The notes beneath the pieces are model-generated. The model was not told where the DNA came from, searched no databases, and worked only from the letters and a program-made list of their open reading frames with translations. Of a stretch of DNA of 64,000 nt, positions 1-8,696 are shown one piece after another (the first letter of the stretch is position 1; each line of letters opens with the position of its first letter). The DNA is from Taishania sp036758285 (GTDB lineage: Bacteria > Bacteroidota > Bacteroidia > Flavobacteriales_D > Crocinitomicaceae): contig DAIOWV010000002.1 of assembly GCA_036758285.1 (NCBI GenBank), forward strand, positions 34,812 to 98,811, in the 5' to 3' direction. Position numbers and translations under genes: made by a program.

Positions 1-450
1 GAAGCGGTTATTGTCCAACAGGATTTCCAAAACAACACACAGGTTTATGGTGGTGATGAGGGAAAACGATATTCAATAGGTACCATTGATTTATCAGTTG
101 TAGGTTTGCTAAAAATTCTTCCAGCTTGTATTATGGCTGGAATATACAGACCTTTTATCTGGGAAGCACTCAGCCCTTCACTGATTTTAAATGGTTTAGA
201 AAGTATTTTTCTTATTGGATTAACATTTTGGTTTTTTTATAACAAACCACGCTATCGAATACTAATCATTTCAAAAAATGAATTGCTTGTTTTTTCATTC
301 ATTTTCGTTATGATTATAGCATTTATGACAGGATTTACTTCTGTACTTTTTGGCGTTTTGGTACGAATAAGGACACCTTTGTTGCCTTTTATTGGGCTAC
401 TTCTTTCTATCGATTGGCAACGAGTTAAAGATCAAAGATTATCCAATTGA
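1..450 (+). CDS. C-terminal part of a polytopic membrane protein (5' end outside window)
   Basis: The frame is open from base 1, so the start lies upstream; about 149 residues are visible. The first ~35 residues are polar. Two or three hydrophobic segments follow (around residues 68-84 and 96-125), and the end is a charged tail after an LVRIRTPLLPFIGLL-like segment. The layout resembles the C-terminus of the membrane protein at 10067-11542: an arginine-proline motif before a transmembrane helix, a further helix pair, then a basic R-x-R/K-x-P-x-x motif leading into the last helix. They may be distant paralogues, possibly of the cell-surface polysaccharide or glycosyltransferase membrane type, but that role is inference. 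The gene converges on menD and the two stop regions overlap by 12 bases. Confidence 0.7.
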   Translation, partial: EAVIVQQDFQNNTQVYGGDEGKRYSIGTIDLSVVGLLKILPACIMAGIYRPFIWEALSPSLILNGLESIFLIGLTFWFFYNKPRYRILIISKNELLVFSFIFVMIIAFMTGFTSVLFGVLVRIRTPLLPFIGLLLSIDWQRVKDQRLSN

Positions 451-2118
451 TTCAAAATAACTATCTAGTACCAAATGATTTTCAATCGTTGAAGTGTTTA
501 TTTCTAGTAATTTAATATTTCCGTCAGCAGAGTATGAGTAAAAATCATTCATTAAATTGAGTAAATTTTCCTCATTATTAGCGGAATAATAGTCTACATT
601 AAAAGCTTTGGCAATATGTTCTGCATTGAAATGATGTTTAGCTTCAAAATATTGTTCGTTTTGCTTAGAATCTCTAGGACCTTTTATAATATTAAAAATT
701 CCACCACCACCATTATTCAGAAGAATAATTCTAAGGTTTGGTATTGAATAATTATTCCAAAGAGCATTGCTATCATAGAAAAAAGAAACATCACCTGTTA
801 ACAAAACATGTAACACATCTTTTTTTGCAAGTGCAGCTCCAACAGCGGTTGAGGTTGATCCGTCAATTCCAGAAGTACCGCGATTTGAAAAATAAGTCAT
901 ACTTGCAATTGGATCAAAAAGTTGACAATAGCGAACAATTGAGCTATTTCCCATGTGTATATGTGCTTGCTCGGGAATACAATCAAGCATTAGTTCCATT
1001 GCTTTCAAATCAGAAAACGGAATTGTAGTGAGATGATTTTCAGCTTTTCCTTGCGCTATGAAGTCACGCTGTTTCCATTTACCTCCATAATTACTAGTAA
1101 CAACTCCTTCTCTTAAATCTAAAACTGTTTTTAAAAAGGAAGTTTCGCTAATTTCAAATGAATTTGTAAGTGCTTCATAGGTGTTCATTTCTGGAAAGTC
1201 GAATCCAACTTTCCAATGCATTTTAGGTTTATATTTTCTTAAATAAGCTTTAATCCTTTTAGACACAACAGCTCCTCCTAATGTTATTAGAAGATCAGGA
1301 GCAAATTCAGCTTCCTGTTCGGGAGTAATGATTTGTAGTGTTCTATCGATGCAATGAATCCATTTCATTGAAACAAGATTCGAAGTGTTTTCAACTAAAA
1401 TTGCAAATGACGTATCATCAGCAACAAGTTTTAAAAGCTCTTGGAAATAAGCATTTTTAGGCATTTGACCAATGAGGATTAATTTTTTATCAAATTTCAA
1501 TCCTTGTTTGATCGTTTCGATCTCTTCTTTGTTTAATGATGTATTTTGATATTCCCAAGAAATTTTTTGAGGAATTTTCGTTTCAATTTCTTCGGTTTGA
1601 TAAAGTGGTTCTTCCAATGCAATGTTGAAATGGATAGGACCTTTACTTTTAATAGAAATTTTTTCAAAAGTAGAAATGACTAACTCTCGAACTATTGCTG
1701 GATCAATCTGTTCGTTTAAATGTGTCTCAGCATCTATGTGATTTGTATAGACTCCACGTTGAACAATTGTTTGCCCATCTCCTTGATTTATCCATTTCTC
1801 AGGCCTGTCTGCAGAGATAACAACCAATGGAACTCGTTGATAAAACGCTTCAGCAACAGCAGGATAGTAATTTAACATTGCAGAACCAGAGGTACAAACA
1901 ATTCCAACAGGTTTGCCACTTTCTTGCGCCATTCCCATTCCAATAAACGCAGCTGATCGTTCATCATGAATGGTGTAACAGGTAAATTCAGGATGTTCGT
2001 CAAAAGCAATAACTAAAGACGAATTTCGAGAACCTGGAGAACATATTACAGTATCCATTCCTGCTTCTAAGCATGCCGAAACAAAGGATTGAACCATTTT
2101 TTTATCAGAAGAAATCAT
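439..2118 (-). CDS. menD: MenD, SEPHCHC synthase (menaquinone biosynthesis)
   Basis: Thiamine-diphosphate enzyme joining 2-oxoglutarate (as a succinic semialdehyde-ThDP adduct) to isochorismate, the first committed step of menaquinone synthesis; cytoplasmic. Visible features are the N-terminal CSPGSRNSSL motif (about residues 26-35), the conserved Glu53 in HDERSAAF that activates ThDP, and the ThDP/metal site GDVSFFYD (442 onward) followed by NNGGGGIF (468-475). The length of 559 residues is normal for the family. The ATG at 2118 lies only 5 bases after a TAAATTTG promoter element, so the mRNA is probably leaderless. The gene stands alone here, without other men genes, and its 3' end overlaps the convergent membrane-protein gene by 12 bases. 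Confidence 0.96.
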   Translation of the reverse strand: MISSDKKMVQSFVSACLEAGMDTVICSPGSRNSSLVIAFDEHPEFTCYTIHDERSAAFIGMGMAQESGKPVGIVCTSGSAMLNYYPAVAEAFYQRVPLVVISADRPEKWINQGDGQTIVQRGVYTNHIDAETHLNEQIDPAIVRELVISTFEKISIKSKGPIHFNIALEEPLYQTEEIETKIPQKISWEYQNTSLNKEEIETIKQGLKFDKKLILIGQMPKNAYFQELLKLVADDTSFAILVENTSNLVSMKWIHCIDRTLQIITPEQEAEFAPDLLITLGGAVVSKRIKAYLRKYKPKMHWKVGFDFPEMNTYEALTNSFEISETSFLKTVLDLREGVVTSNYGGKWKQRDFIAQGKAENHLTTIPFSDLKAMELMLDCIPEQAHIHMGNSSIVRYCQLFDPIASMTYFSNRGTSGIDGSTSTAVGAALAKKDVLHVLLTGDVSFFYDSNALWNNYSIPNLRIILLNNGGGGIFNIIKGPRDSKQNEQYFEAKHHFNAEHIAKAFNVDYYSANNEENLLNLMNDFYSYSADGNIKLLEINTSTIENHLVLDSYFESIG

Positions 2119-2122
2119 GGTG

Positions 2123-2130
2123 CAAATTTA
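2123..2130 (-). promoter_or_regulatory. Bacteroidota -7 element TAAATTTG, menD, leaderless spacing
   Basis: On the minus strand the sequence reads TAAATTTGCACCATG. The octamer fits the Bacteroidota -7 consensus TAnnTTTG, and the A of the ATG lies 5 bases past its final G, about where transcription should begin. No clear -33 TTG was found at the right distance. Confidence 0.6.
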
Positions 2131-2268
2131 CCCAATAAAGCGAATAATTAACAGAGTTAACTTTTAAAATAATGTTAGACTTTCATTTTTTATATGATTT
2201 CAGTTCAATAGAATGGTTATTGAGTTGATTCTCTGTTTATAGTTAGCTTTCAAGTCAGCAATAACAAA

Positions 2269-2300
2269 AAAACCGATGAAGACAATTCTTCATCGGTTTT
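2269..2300 (-). terminator. Rho-independent terminator of the 2326-3264 lipoprotein gene
   Basis: Perfect 14-bp inverted repeat (2269-2282 with 2287-2300) around a CAAT loop. On the minus strand it is followed by a run of T (the plus strand has A from 2266). It lies 26 bases past the stop of the minus-strand lipoprotein gene. The CCGATGAAG core recurs in the hairpin after acnB. Confidence 0.85.
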
Positions 2301-2325
2301 ACATACATAGTAGGGTTATTTGAAA

Positions 2326-3264
2326 TTATTTTATTTCAATAATTTGATTACCAATGTTTACACCTGTTATTTTGTTTGGTTGAACAATGTAATAAAGTGT
2401 GAAAGCTTGTTTTCCATTAGCATTAATGCTTTCTGGTTTGTTGCTTATTTCACTAATACTTAAGTTTATTTCATTGTATTCATTTAACAAATAGATAGAA
2501 GGCAAGAAGCTTTCTTCTCCAGTTGATTCGATTTCACCTTCAACTTTAAAGTATAGAGGAGCTGTATATAATTCTCCCCATTGTTCTTTTTCAGCTTTTA
2601 TATGCTCTTTAATTTTATCATCATCAGCATATTTAGTAACGTTGTTAATTGTGTAAGTAACAGTACCGTTCCATCCTTTTTCAACGATTTTAGAATTTAC
2701 ATTAACTGTTTCAGAAGCTGGAATTTCAAAAGGTTTTAATGGTAGCAAGTTATTAATATTTTCTTTTGATAAATCAACTTTTGCAGTTGGGTTTTCATTC
2801 TCATTTAAACCAATGTATAAATCGTTAATTTTTGCATCTTTAGGAACGCTAAATACAAAAAATCCATCTACATCATTTGAAATTAATCCAGGGAATGTTG
2901 GTCCTTTAGTTACAGAAATTCTTGGAATTGCATTGTATGTTTTTTTAGATGAAGCATCAAATAAGCAATAACCAGTTTCTAATTTCCCTAAGTCAAAATC
3001 TTTGTTTGTTAGGTAACCTCTAACCTCGATTTTAATAAGTTTGTCACCACTTTCTGTTGGTTCAAAATCTTTATCAACTCCACCATCCCAATCTTCAGTA
3101 ACACTTTTTATGTTAATAAAAGAATATACTGGAACGTTTTCTTCATCAGTTGTTTTATAAAATCCTTTTAGGTTGTAGTTGTACTCCGTTTCTTTGTTCT
3201 CAAAAGTTCTAGAGCAAGAAAAAAATAGTAGCGATGTAGCTACAAATAAAAATAAATTCTTCAT
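2326..3264 (-). CDS. Unknown lipoprotein, 312 aa
   Basis: The family is not recognised. The N-terminus is a lipoprotein signal: a short charged start, a hydrophobic stretch and a LFFSC lipobox with Cys17 as the likely lipidated residue. The rest is hydrophilic and beta-rich in appearance, with no enzyme motif; a repeated W-[DN]-G pattern (EDWDGGV near residue 60, KGWNGTV near 200) hints at two related beta domains. It sits alone between menD and ribD with its own promoter and a strong terminator, so it is probably monocistronic. A surface-exposed or periplasmic envelope lipoprotein is the safest reading. Confidence 0.8.
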   Translation of the reverse strand: MKNLFLFVATSLLFFSCSRTFENKETEYNYNLKGFYKTTDEENVPVYSFINIKSVTEDWDGGVDKDFEPTESGDKLIKIEVRGYLTNKDFDLGKLETGYCLFDASSKKTYNAIPRISVTKGPTFPGLISNDVDGFFVFSVPKDAKINDLYIGLNENENPTAKVDLSKENINNLLPLKPFEIPASETVNVNSKIVEKGWNGTVTYTINNVTKYADDDKIKEHIKAEKEQWGELYTAPLYFKVEGEIESTGEESFLPSIYLLNEYNEINLSISEISNKPESINANGKQAFTLYYIVQPNKITGVNIGNQIIEIK

Positions 3265-3290
3265 ATAATTTTACTTTCTAAATTAGATTA

Positions 3291-3324
3291 CAAAAATAAC
3301 CTTTCTGAAGGTGAAAATTAACAA
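3291..3324 (-). promoter_or_regulatory. Promoter of the 312-aa lipoprotein gene (TTG-N23-TATTTTTG)
   Basis: On the minus strand a TTG (3324-3322) is followed 23 bases later by TATTTTTG (3298-3291), a match to the Bacteroidota -33/-7 pattern. The ATG at 3264 lies 27 bases past the -7 G, giving a leader of about 20 bases. Confidence 0.5.
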
Positions 3325-3413
3325 ACGGGTAAGTTGTTTTATCAATTGGTAGAGAATTGAGGACGCTTGGTAATTATTTTTGTATTTACGACAAGTAATT
3401 TCAATGAATAATT

Positions 3414-4445
3414 TTATCTATTCTCAATAATTAGAACAGTATCCTCTCCATATTTAAATGTATTGGTTGGTTGATTGATTAGTTTTGGTGCAATTAATCC
3501 TTTTGAAAAATTTTCTGTTCCAATTAGTATTCTAGCTTCGTCCCATAAATTTGCATCAATGAATGAATCTAGCGTTTGTTTTCCGCCTTCAATAATTATT
3601 GATTGAATGTTTAGTTTGTACAGTTGATTTAAAACTATTTCAGGGGAAATTTGGTCAACTTTAATCCATTTAAGATTGTTTTCTTCTTTTGATTGAATGG
3701 TATTAAAAATTATTGTTGGGGCATCATTGGAGAAAATGGTAGCATTGTTGGGAGTTTCTAAATGACTGTCTAAAACTATCCGAATTGGGTTTTTACCTTC
3801 AAATTCACGAACTGTTAAACTAGGGTTATCGACAATTGCTGTGTTTTTTCCAATTAAAATAGAGCTTTCCTCTGTTCTCCATTGATGTACTAATTTTTTA
3901 GTTTTAGGTTGAGTAATCCAGTTTATTCCTTTAGATCCGTTTGTTCTTTCTCGATCAATAAAACCATCTTTTGTTTGAGCCCATTTTAAAATAACATAAG
4001 GGCGTTTTTTTTCATGGAAAGTAAAAAAACGTTTGTTTAATGCTCTACATTCCTTTTCTAAAACACCAATCTTTACTTCAATTCCTGCTTTTTGTAGTTT
4101 TTCAATTCCTTTTCCTGAAACTTCAGAAAATGTATCAATGCAACCAATAACAACACGTTTGAATTGATGATGAATAAGTAAGTCTGAGCAAGGAGGGGTT
4201 TTTCCAAAATGTGAGCAAGGTTCGAGGGAGACGTAAATCGTAGATTCTTTTAAGAGTGATTTATCAACTACTGAATACACTGCATTTACTTCAGCATGTG
4301 ATTGACCATAAATTTGATGAAATCCTTCTCCAATTATTTGATTGTTGTACACAATTACAGCACCTACCATCGGATTGGGAGCGACAAAACCAAAGCCTTT
4401 TAAAGCCAGATTAATACAACGTTGTATGTAGAACTCGTCGTTCAA
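3414..4445 (-). CDS. ribD: RibD, bifunctional riboflavin deaminase/reductase
   Basis: Second and third steps of riboflavin synthesis: deamination of diaminohydroxyphosphoribosylaminopyrimidine, then NADPH reduction of the ribose side chain. The N-terminal CMP/dCMP-deaminase-type zinc domain is clear: HAEVNAV (His50, Glu52) and Cys77/Cys86 in PCSHFGKTPPC. The C-terminal half (about 148-343) is the reductase domain, beginning RPYVILKWAQTKDG and containing an IIIEGG motif. The length of 343 residues is normal. The start lies 1 base after the stop of the acyl-CoA reductase gene, so the two are almost certainly co-transcribed. Confidence 0.95.
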   Translation of the reverse strand: MNDEFYIQRCINLALKGFGFVAPNPMVGAVIVYNNQIIGEGFHQIYGQSHAEVNAVYSVVDKSLLKESTIYVSLEPCSHFGKTPPCSDLLIHHQFKRVVIGCIDTFSEVSGKGIEKLQKAGIEVKIGVLEKECRALNKRFFTFHEKKRPYVILKWAQTKDGFIDRERTNGSKGINWITQPKTKKLVHQWRTEESSILIGKNTAIVDNPSLTVREFEGKNPIRIVLDSHLETPNNATIFSNDAPTIIFNTIQSKEENNLKWIKVDQISPEIVLNQLYKLNIQSIIIEGGKQTLDSFIDANLWDEARILIGTENFSKGLIAPKLINQPTNTFKYGEDTVLIIENR

Positions 4446-4446
4446 A

Positions 4447-5490
4447 TTATAAGTTTTTTAGCCATTCCATTGTATCTACTCCATCAGCATAATCAGTTAA
4501 CTGAGGTTTTTGTGCTAATCCAAATGGGACATAATCTTTACCAGAAATCACTTGGATAGATTCTTCGTGAAGTTGTAAATATTGGTTTAATTCTTCTTGA
4601 TTTTTATACGTGTGATAATGTACCATTGCCAATGGAGAATGAAGTTCATCACTTTCTCTTAGTAAAAGAAAATTATTGTCCAAAAGCGGTAATTGATTCA
4701 TTAAATATACCGTTTTATTATAGTCATAATTATTACCATATTTAAAATGATTTATTACATCACTATACTCAAATATTCCTTGAAAAAACGTTGAAAATTC
4801 ATAATTTTCTGGAACAAGCAGGTGAGATACATTTCTACATCCTAAACCAAAATAGGAAAAAATATCTTCTCCTAAGGCTTTAAAATCATCTTGAGTTTCA
4901 TCACCTTTTATAATGGCGATTGATGTTCTGTTTTTTCTAAAGATATGAGGATATTTACCAAAATACTGTTCAAAATATAGCATTGAATTGTTGCTGCCTG
5001 TTGCAATTACAGCCTCTATTTCACCAATTTTACCTTCCGAAATGATTATTCTATTCTTTAAATCGGGTAAAAAGGTGTATAAAACATTCACTAATGCAGG
5101 AAGAAGTGTTTTGTCATCAGAACTCATTTTACAGATAGCTGTATGACCAGAAAGAACCACACAAAGTAAATCATGAAAACCAACTAATGGAATATTACCA
5201 GCCATTATGATTCCTACTTTTTTTGGATGTTCATTCCATTTGTAGTTGGTAAGCCATTTTTCTAATTCGTTAGTTTCTAGCCATTCACCTAATGCAAGTA
5301 GTGATTGTTGAACAGATTCTTTCGTAAACCAACCATTAAATTGAAATTGTTTATTGATAACTCGTTGTAAATCTGAATATTCAATTTCAGTAATTCCTAT
5401 TGATGTACCTGGGAAATTGTTTCCTTTCCCTAGTGACTGCATAACTGCTCCTAATTGCGTAAATGCGCTGATAACCTGTTTTCTTTCCAC
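4447..5490 (-). CDS. LuxC-family acyl-CoA reductase
   Basis: Aldehyde-dehydrogenase-like reductase predicted to reduce fatty acyl-CoA or acyl-protein to aldehyde with NAD(P)H. Support: the MAGNIPLVGFHDLLCVVLSG stretch in the nucleotide-binding half (about residues 96-115), the ATGSNNSMLYFEQYF segment, and the YFGLGCRNVSHLLVP motif whose Cys218 is the likely nucleophile. At 347 residues it is shorter than LuxC of luminous bacteria, as usual for Bacteroidota homologues. The start is GTG: the nearby ATG (5492) is out of frame. The GTG lies 5 bases past a TAATTTTG element. It shares an operon with ribD, but a functional link is not evident. The physiological substrate cannot be read from sequence. 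Confidence 0.85.
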   Translation of the reverse strand: MERKQVISAFTQLGAVMQSLGKGNNFPGTSIGITEIEYSDLQRVINKQFQFNGWFTKESVQQSLLALGEWLETNELEKWLTNYKWNEHPKKVGIIMAGNIPLVGFHDLLCVVLSGHTAICKMSSDDKTLLPALVNVLYTFLPDLKNRIIISEGKIGEIEAVIATGSNNSMLYFEQYFGKYPHIFRKNRTSIAIIKGDETQDDFKALGEDIFSYFGLGCRNVSHLLVPENYEFSTFFQGIFEYSDVINHFKYGNNYDYNKTVYLMNQLPLLDNNFLLLRESDELHSPLAMVHYHTYKNQEELNQYLQLHEESIQVISGKDYVPFGLAQKPQLTDYADGVDTMEWLKNL

Positions 5491-5494
5491 ATCA

Positions 5495-5502
5495 CAAAAT
5501 TA
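5495..5502 (-). promoter_or_regulatory. -7 element TAATTTTG, leaderless spacing before a GTG start
   Basis: Minus-strand TAATTTTG matches TAnnTTTG. The GTG of the acyl-CoA reductase gene starts 5 bases past the final G, the same distance as at menD and murB. Confidence 0.55.
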
Positions 5503-5549
5503 GATTTTTTAATGGATAATTGTATTGTTTAAAGAGATGTTTGTTGATT

Positions 5550-8033
5550 CTAAAAATTCCACTTTAAACTGCGATTATCTAAAAATGCGAATGAAAACTT
5601 CCAATTTATGTTTGCTTTTGTGTGATTTCCATCAGATAAAGCACAATAAATCCCTAATCTCAGTCTTCTTTTCGACATTTTAAAAACACGTTCTAACCCA
5701 ACAAGTACTTCATAATATTGCCAATTGTGTTCAGGAACAAATAGTAATCCAGCACCGCCTACTAAACCTATTCTTGTTTTCTTCATGAAGGGAATTTTAT
5801 TAAGAATTGCCCCATTGTCATGATGAACTAGGTGTCCTGCTAGGTAAAGTTTTTTTGTTGGAAGACTTGTGTCTAGCCCTTGAAATGAATTTAGTGGATT
5901 CGAAAACCACAAAGGATCACTTCTTCTAAAGTATTTGTAGTCTGCGTCGTAAAGAGATTTTGAGCTTAAAAATTTACCCGTATTAACATGGTAACTAGTG
6001 GTTCCTAAAAGTCCCAATTTGAATGTTTGTTGTGCTCCAAATCGAATGTATTCATGATTGACATCACTACCAAAAAGATTAGGAATACCTCTTTCATAAT
6101 AAGCGTAAAATGTTGGCCATTTTGAACCGAGCAATACTTTTCTGTAGGGCTCCCTCATGTATTTTTGAGCTGGAGTATATGAAATATTGACAACACCAAT
6201 TGCAGCTTGATAAGAATCGAAGGATTTTGCTTGATTATTGGGTAAAAAATTGTCAACTTGATTCAAAAAACGATAGTGATCAATACTTCTTCGTTCAGCA
6301 AATGAAAAACTATTGTATAAATAAAACCCGTTAAACAATTCATAATCGTGAATTAAAGTTAATGCTGTTTTCTCAAAGAAATTTTCACGTTTATACACTT
6401 CTGTAATAGCATCATTCCAGGTTACAGTTCCAAAATCTTGTTCTATTTCAGCGGCAATTGTTCCAAAATGAAAAGGGGCATATCGATATCTCCACCATGA
6501 ATTTCCTTTAATGTCGGCATTTAGAAAGCCCATTGATAATTCGGTGTAAGAATCTAATGTTCGTTCATCTTTCCATTTTTTAAAGAAGAAAAAATTTGGT
6601 GAAATTCGAGGCCCAGCAATATAAAAAGGTCGAGCCATTGCTGTTACTGAACTAAATGTCCATTGTGTTTTTTTTTCTCTATTTCGATGGTCAATTCCGT
6701 ACCATAGAACTTTCCAAATTGTTATTTTATTAAACTCGGCGTCTAATGAATCAAGATATTCTGTTCTATTTTGATAATCTTTAATGCTATCCTGAATAAC
6801 AATATAACGAAGTTCATCTAATGTCAAATCCGATTTTCTTTTTTCAGACCAATAGCTGCTATCTCTTTCGTATGCTTCTTGTTCGGTGATTGAAAGTTCA
6901 TTTTTGAAGTATTTTTTTGTGAAGTTTACATCAAAATTATAATCATAAAAAGTTGCAATATTCTCTAAGTGTGTAGACTCTTTATTGTAGGTTACGCCGT
7001 ATTCTAATCGTTGATTTGTCAATACACATAGCGTGTCTCCAGGGTGATCGAAGTTTTGTTTTATAGTGAAATAATCATAAATAAGCAGGTTTCCTTTGTT
7101 CATTGTGAATTCCAATTTCTGGATAAGCCACGTAGAATCTACCACCCAAATAAATCCCTCTAATGTTGTAGTGGCTACATTTCTAGGTGAAATTTTTATT
7201 TTATGTATTTTTTTTCCATTTTCTACATATTGTTCAACCAATCGATACTTATAACTAAGGATTCCTGGAACAGATATAGGTGAACTAACAGGAGTTTGAT
7301 GTAGGTCGTCTAAGTGTAGAAGGTTTTGAAAAAAATTAAAATTTGATTTAACTGTTGTGGTATAGTACATATTTGTTGATTTACCCCTCAAATCATATGC
7401 ATTTCTAAATTCTTTAACTTTATTATTGGGTTCAAAATGTCTTGTAAGTTGAATTTCTAAAAAATTCATACTATTTGCAAATTCGGTATCTGCATTTTTT
7501 TTATTTGAAAATGGATCTTCAATATCAGTTGGAGCTACCGTTTCTGTTTTATTTTTCTTTTTAGAATTTGCTTCTTTTTCAATACGTTCGACAGATTTTA
7601 TATATACCTCGCAAGAGTGTGCATGTTTCCACGGATTTATGGTATCCCTTTTTTCAACAACATTTAAAATGATATCTCTTCCAGGGTTCGTTTTTTTTGC
7701 AACTATTTCAACTTCACTGATTTCTTTCAGTTTTAGTGGGAGGAGAAAGAAATCACGTTTTTGTTCTTGGTCAGTCATCGCGATATAAATTTCACGATCT
7801 TCATAACCAAATGCTTGCACAACTAAAAAATACTCTCCGGGGAGTAAAAACATCTCATAATAACCATTTTCATTACAAACAGTCCTTTGAGTTGCATCAT
7901 TTTTTACATAAATTTTAGCCAGAGGTAATGGTGTGTTTGTTTCATCGGAAACAATACCACTTAGTTTTCGCTGTGCGATAGAAATTCCATTGAAGCATAG
8001 AAAAACAATAATTAAAATTATCGTATGCTTCAT
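5550..8033 (-). CDS. DUF5686 family protein with carboxypeptidase-like regulatory domain
   Basis: Large exported, probably outer-membrane protein. The chosen ATG at 8033 opens a standard signal peptide (MKHTIILIIVFLCFNGISIAQ); a longer reading frame upstream would bury it. After the signal comes a carboxypeptidase-D regulatory-like beta domain (mature start RKLSGIVSDETNTPLPLAKI, roughly 20-110), as in many Bacteroidota TonB-linked receptors. The DUF5686 body follows, with its final ~400 residues rich in alternating aromatic/polar strands typical of an outer-membrane barrel. There is no TonB-plug motif, so it is not a SusC receptor. DUF5686 function is not established. The small membrane-protein gene upstream ends 22 bases before this start, suggesting one operon. 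Confidence 0.85.
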   Translation of the reverse strand: MKHTIILIIVFLCFNGISIAQRKLSGIVSDETNTPLPLAKIYVKNDATQRTVCNENGYYEMFLLPGEYFLVVQAFGYEDREIYIAMTDQEQKRDFFLLPLKLKEISEVEIVAKKTNPGRDIILNVVEKRDTINPWKHAHSCEVYIKSVERIEKEANSKKKNKTETVAPTDIEDPFSNKKNADTEFANSMNFLEIQLTRHFEPNNKVKEFRNAYDLRGKSTNMYYTTTVKSNFNFFQNLLHLDDLHQTPVSSPISVPGILSYKYRLVEQYVENGKKIHKIKISPRNVATTTLEGFIWVVDSTWLIQKLEFTMNKGNLLIYDYFTIKQNFDHPGDTLCVLTNQRLEYGVTYNKESTHLENIATFYDYNFDVNFTKKYFKNELSITEQEAYERDSSYWSEKRKSDLTLDELRYIVIQDSIKDYQNRTEYLDSLDAEFNKITIWKVLWYGIDHRNREKKTQWTFSSVTAMARPFYIAGPRISPNFFFFKKWKDERTLDSYTELSMGFLNADIKGNSWWRYRYAPFHFGTIAAEIEQDFGTVTWNDAITEVYKRENFFEKTALTLIHDYELFNGFYLYNSFSFAERRSIDHYRFLNQVDNFLPNNQAKSFDSYQAAIGVVNISYTPAQKYMREPYRKVLLGSKWPTFYAYYERGIPNLFGSDVNHEYIRFGAQQTFKLGLLGTTSYHVNTGKFLSSKSLYDADYKYFRRSDPLWFSNPLNSFQGLDTSLPTKKLYLAGHLVHHDNGAILNKIPFMKKTRIGLVGGAGLLFVPEHNWQYYEVLVGLERVFKMSKRRLRLGIYCALSDGNHTKANINWKFSFAFLDNRSLKWNF

Positions 8034-8055
8034 CCTGTGGAGAGTGAATAAAAAA

Positions 8056-8286
8056 TTATTGGTTTTTATTGCTTTTAGCTTGTTCATCCAAGAATTTCAT
8101 GTGTTTTTCCATTCTCTTCATCATGAATCGTCTCATGAAATACATCAAGATAGTGATAGCAGCAAAAGTATACATAAATCCCCAACGATTAAATCCTTCA
8201 GTGATGCTTTTGTATGTGATGAACACAACAAGTATTACTGAAATAATTAACCATAAATTGAGCATTATTTTATTGTATGTATTCAT
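8056..8286 (-). CDS. Small two-helix membrane protein, 76 aa
   Basis: Not a recognised family. The protein has two predicted transmembrane helices (about residues 8-26 and 35-52) and a basic, amphipathic C-terminal tail (RRFMMKRMEKHMKFLDEQAK) likely to lie in the cytoplasm. It ends 22 bases upstream of the DUF5686 gene on the same strand, so they are probably co-transcribed. A near-consensus TATCTTTA lies just upstream (8307-8300). A plus-strand open frame over the same DNA is a shadow. Confidence 0.75.
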   Translation of the reverse strand: MNTYNKIMLNLWLIISVILVVFITYKSITEGFNRWGFMYTFAAITILMYFMRRFMMKRMEKHMKFLDEQAKSNKNQ

Positions 8287-8401
8287 ATTGTTTTTTTTGT
8301 AAAGATAGCTTTTTTATGTTATTGATCTTTTCCAGAAAAGAGATACAAGTTTTTTTAACAAAAATAATTTATAAATCGTTGGTTAATGCTTTTAGATAAA
8401 A

Positions 8402-8436
8402 TTAAGAAGGATTACTCATAGAGTAATCCTTCTTAA
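8402..8436 (-). terminator. Perfect 16-bp hairpin, putative terminator
   Basis: 8402-8417 pairs exactly with 8421-8436 around an ATA loop. On the minus strand it is followed by AATTTTATC, a modest U-rich tail. It could end the candidate RNA or a long 3' UTR of the DegT gene. Confidence 0.6.
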
Positions 8437-8558
8437 AATGTTTAGTTGTAAAGTAAAAAAACTGTTAGCAAGTTTTTGCTTTTTCAGTTGTTTGTGGCGG
8501 TGTATATGCTATTTATTATAAATAATTTCAATACCCTTTAAATATGTTATTTCAATTT
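8402..8558 (-). ncRNA. Candidate small RNA (inferred from promoter and terminator)
   Basis: On the minus strand a TATTTTTG element (8572-8565) faces about 155 bases of non-coding DNA ending in a perfect 16-bp hairpin with a 3-base loop (8421-8436 with 8402-8417) followed by AATTTTATC. Inside is a second structure: AACTG, then AGCAA paired with TTGCT, then CAGTT and a run of T (about 8492-8453), itself terminator-like. The DegT gene ends upstream at 8697, more than 120 bases before the promoter element, so this is not simply its 3' UTR. No known RNA family (6S, tmRNA, RNase P, SRP) was recognised. The alternative is a distant tandem terminator for the DegT gene. Confidence 0.35.
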
Positions 8559-8564
8559 TGTTGC

Positions 8565-8572
8565 CAAAAATA
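8565..8572 (-). promoter_or_regulatory. Orphan -7 element TATTTTTG
   Basis: Minus-strand match to TAnnTTTG inside an intergenic region, not followed by a gene start within 270 bases. It would begin a transcript near 8558. No -33 TTG was seen at the usual spacing. Confidence 0.35.
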
Positions 8573-8696
8573 CATAAACATATAAAGTGTTGTTTTTGAA
8601 TGTTTTGAACTCTATTTGTTTCCCTTAACATTAAAAAATTTTTTCAATTTGAAATCTCTGTTTTGTTTTTGAAAAACATCTTCGTTATTTCATTGA

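Larger units (their letters stand above)
8287..8696. other. 410-base intergenic region holding a candidate RNA gene
   Basis: No protein-coding frame of note. The region contains a perfect 16-bp hairpin at 8402-8436, a second weaker hairpin at about 8458-8492, and an orphan minus-strand promoter element at 8565-8572. Together these suggest a small RNA, annotated separately. The stretch 8573-8696 is AT-rich with nothing recognised. Confidence 0.6.
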
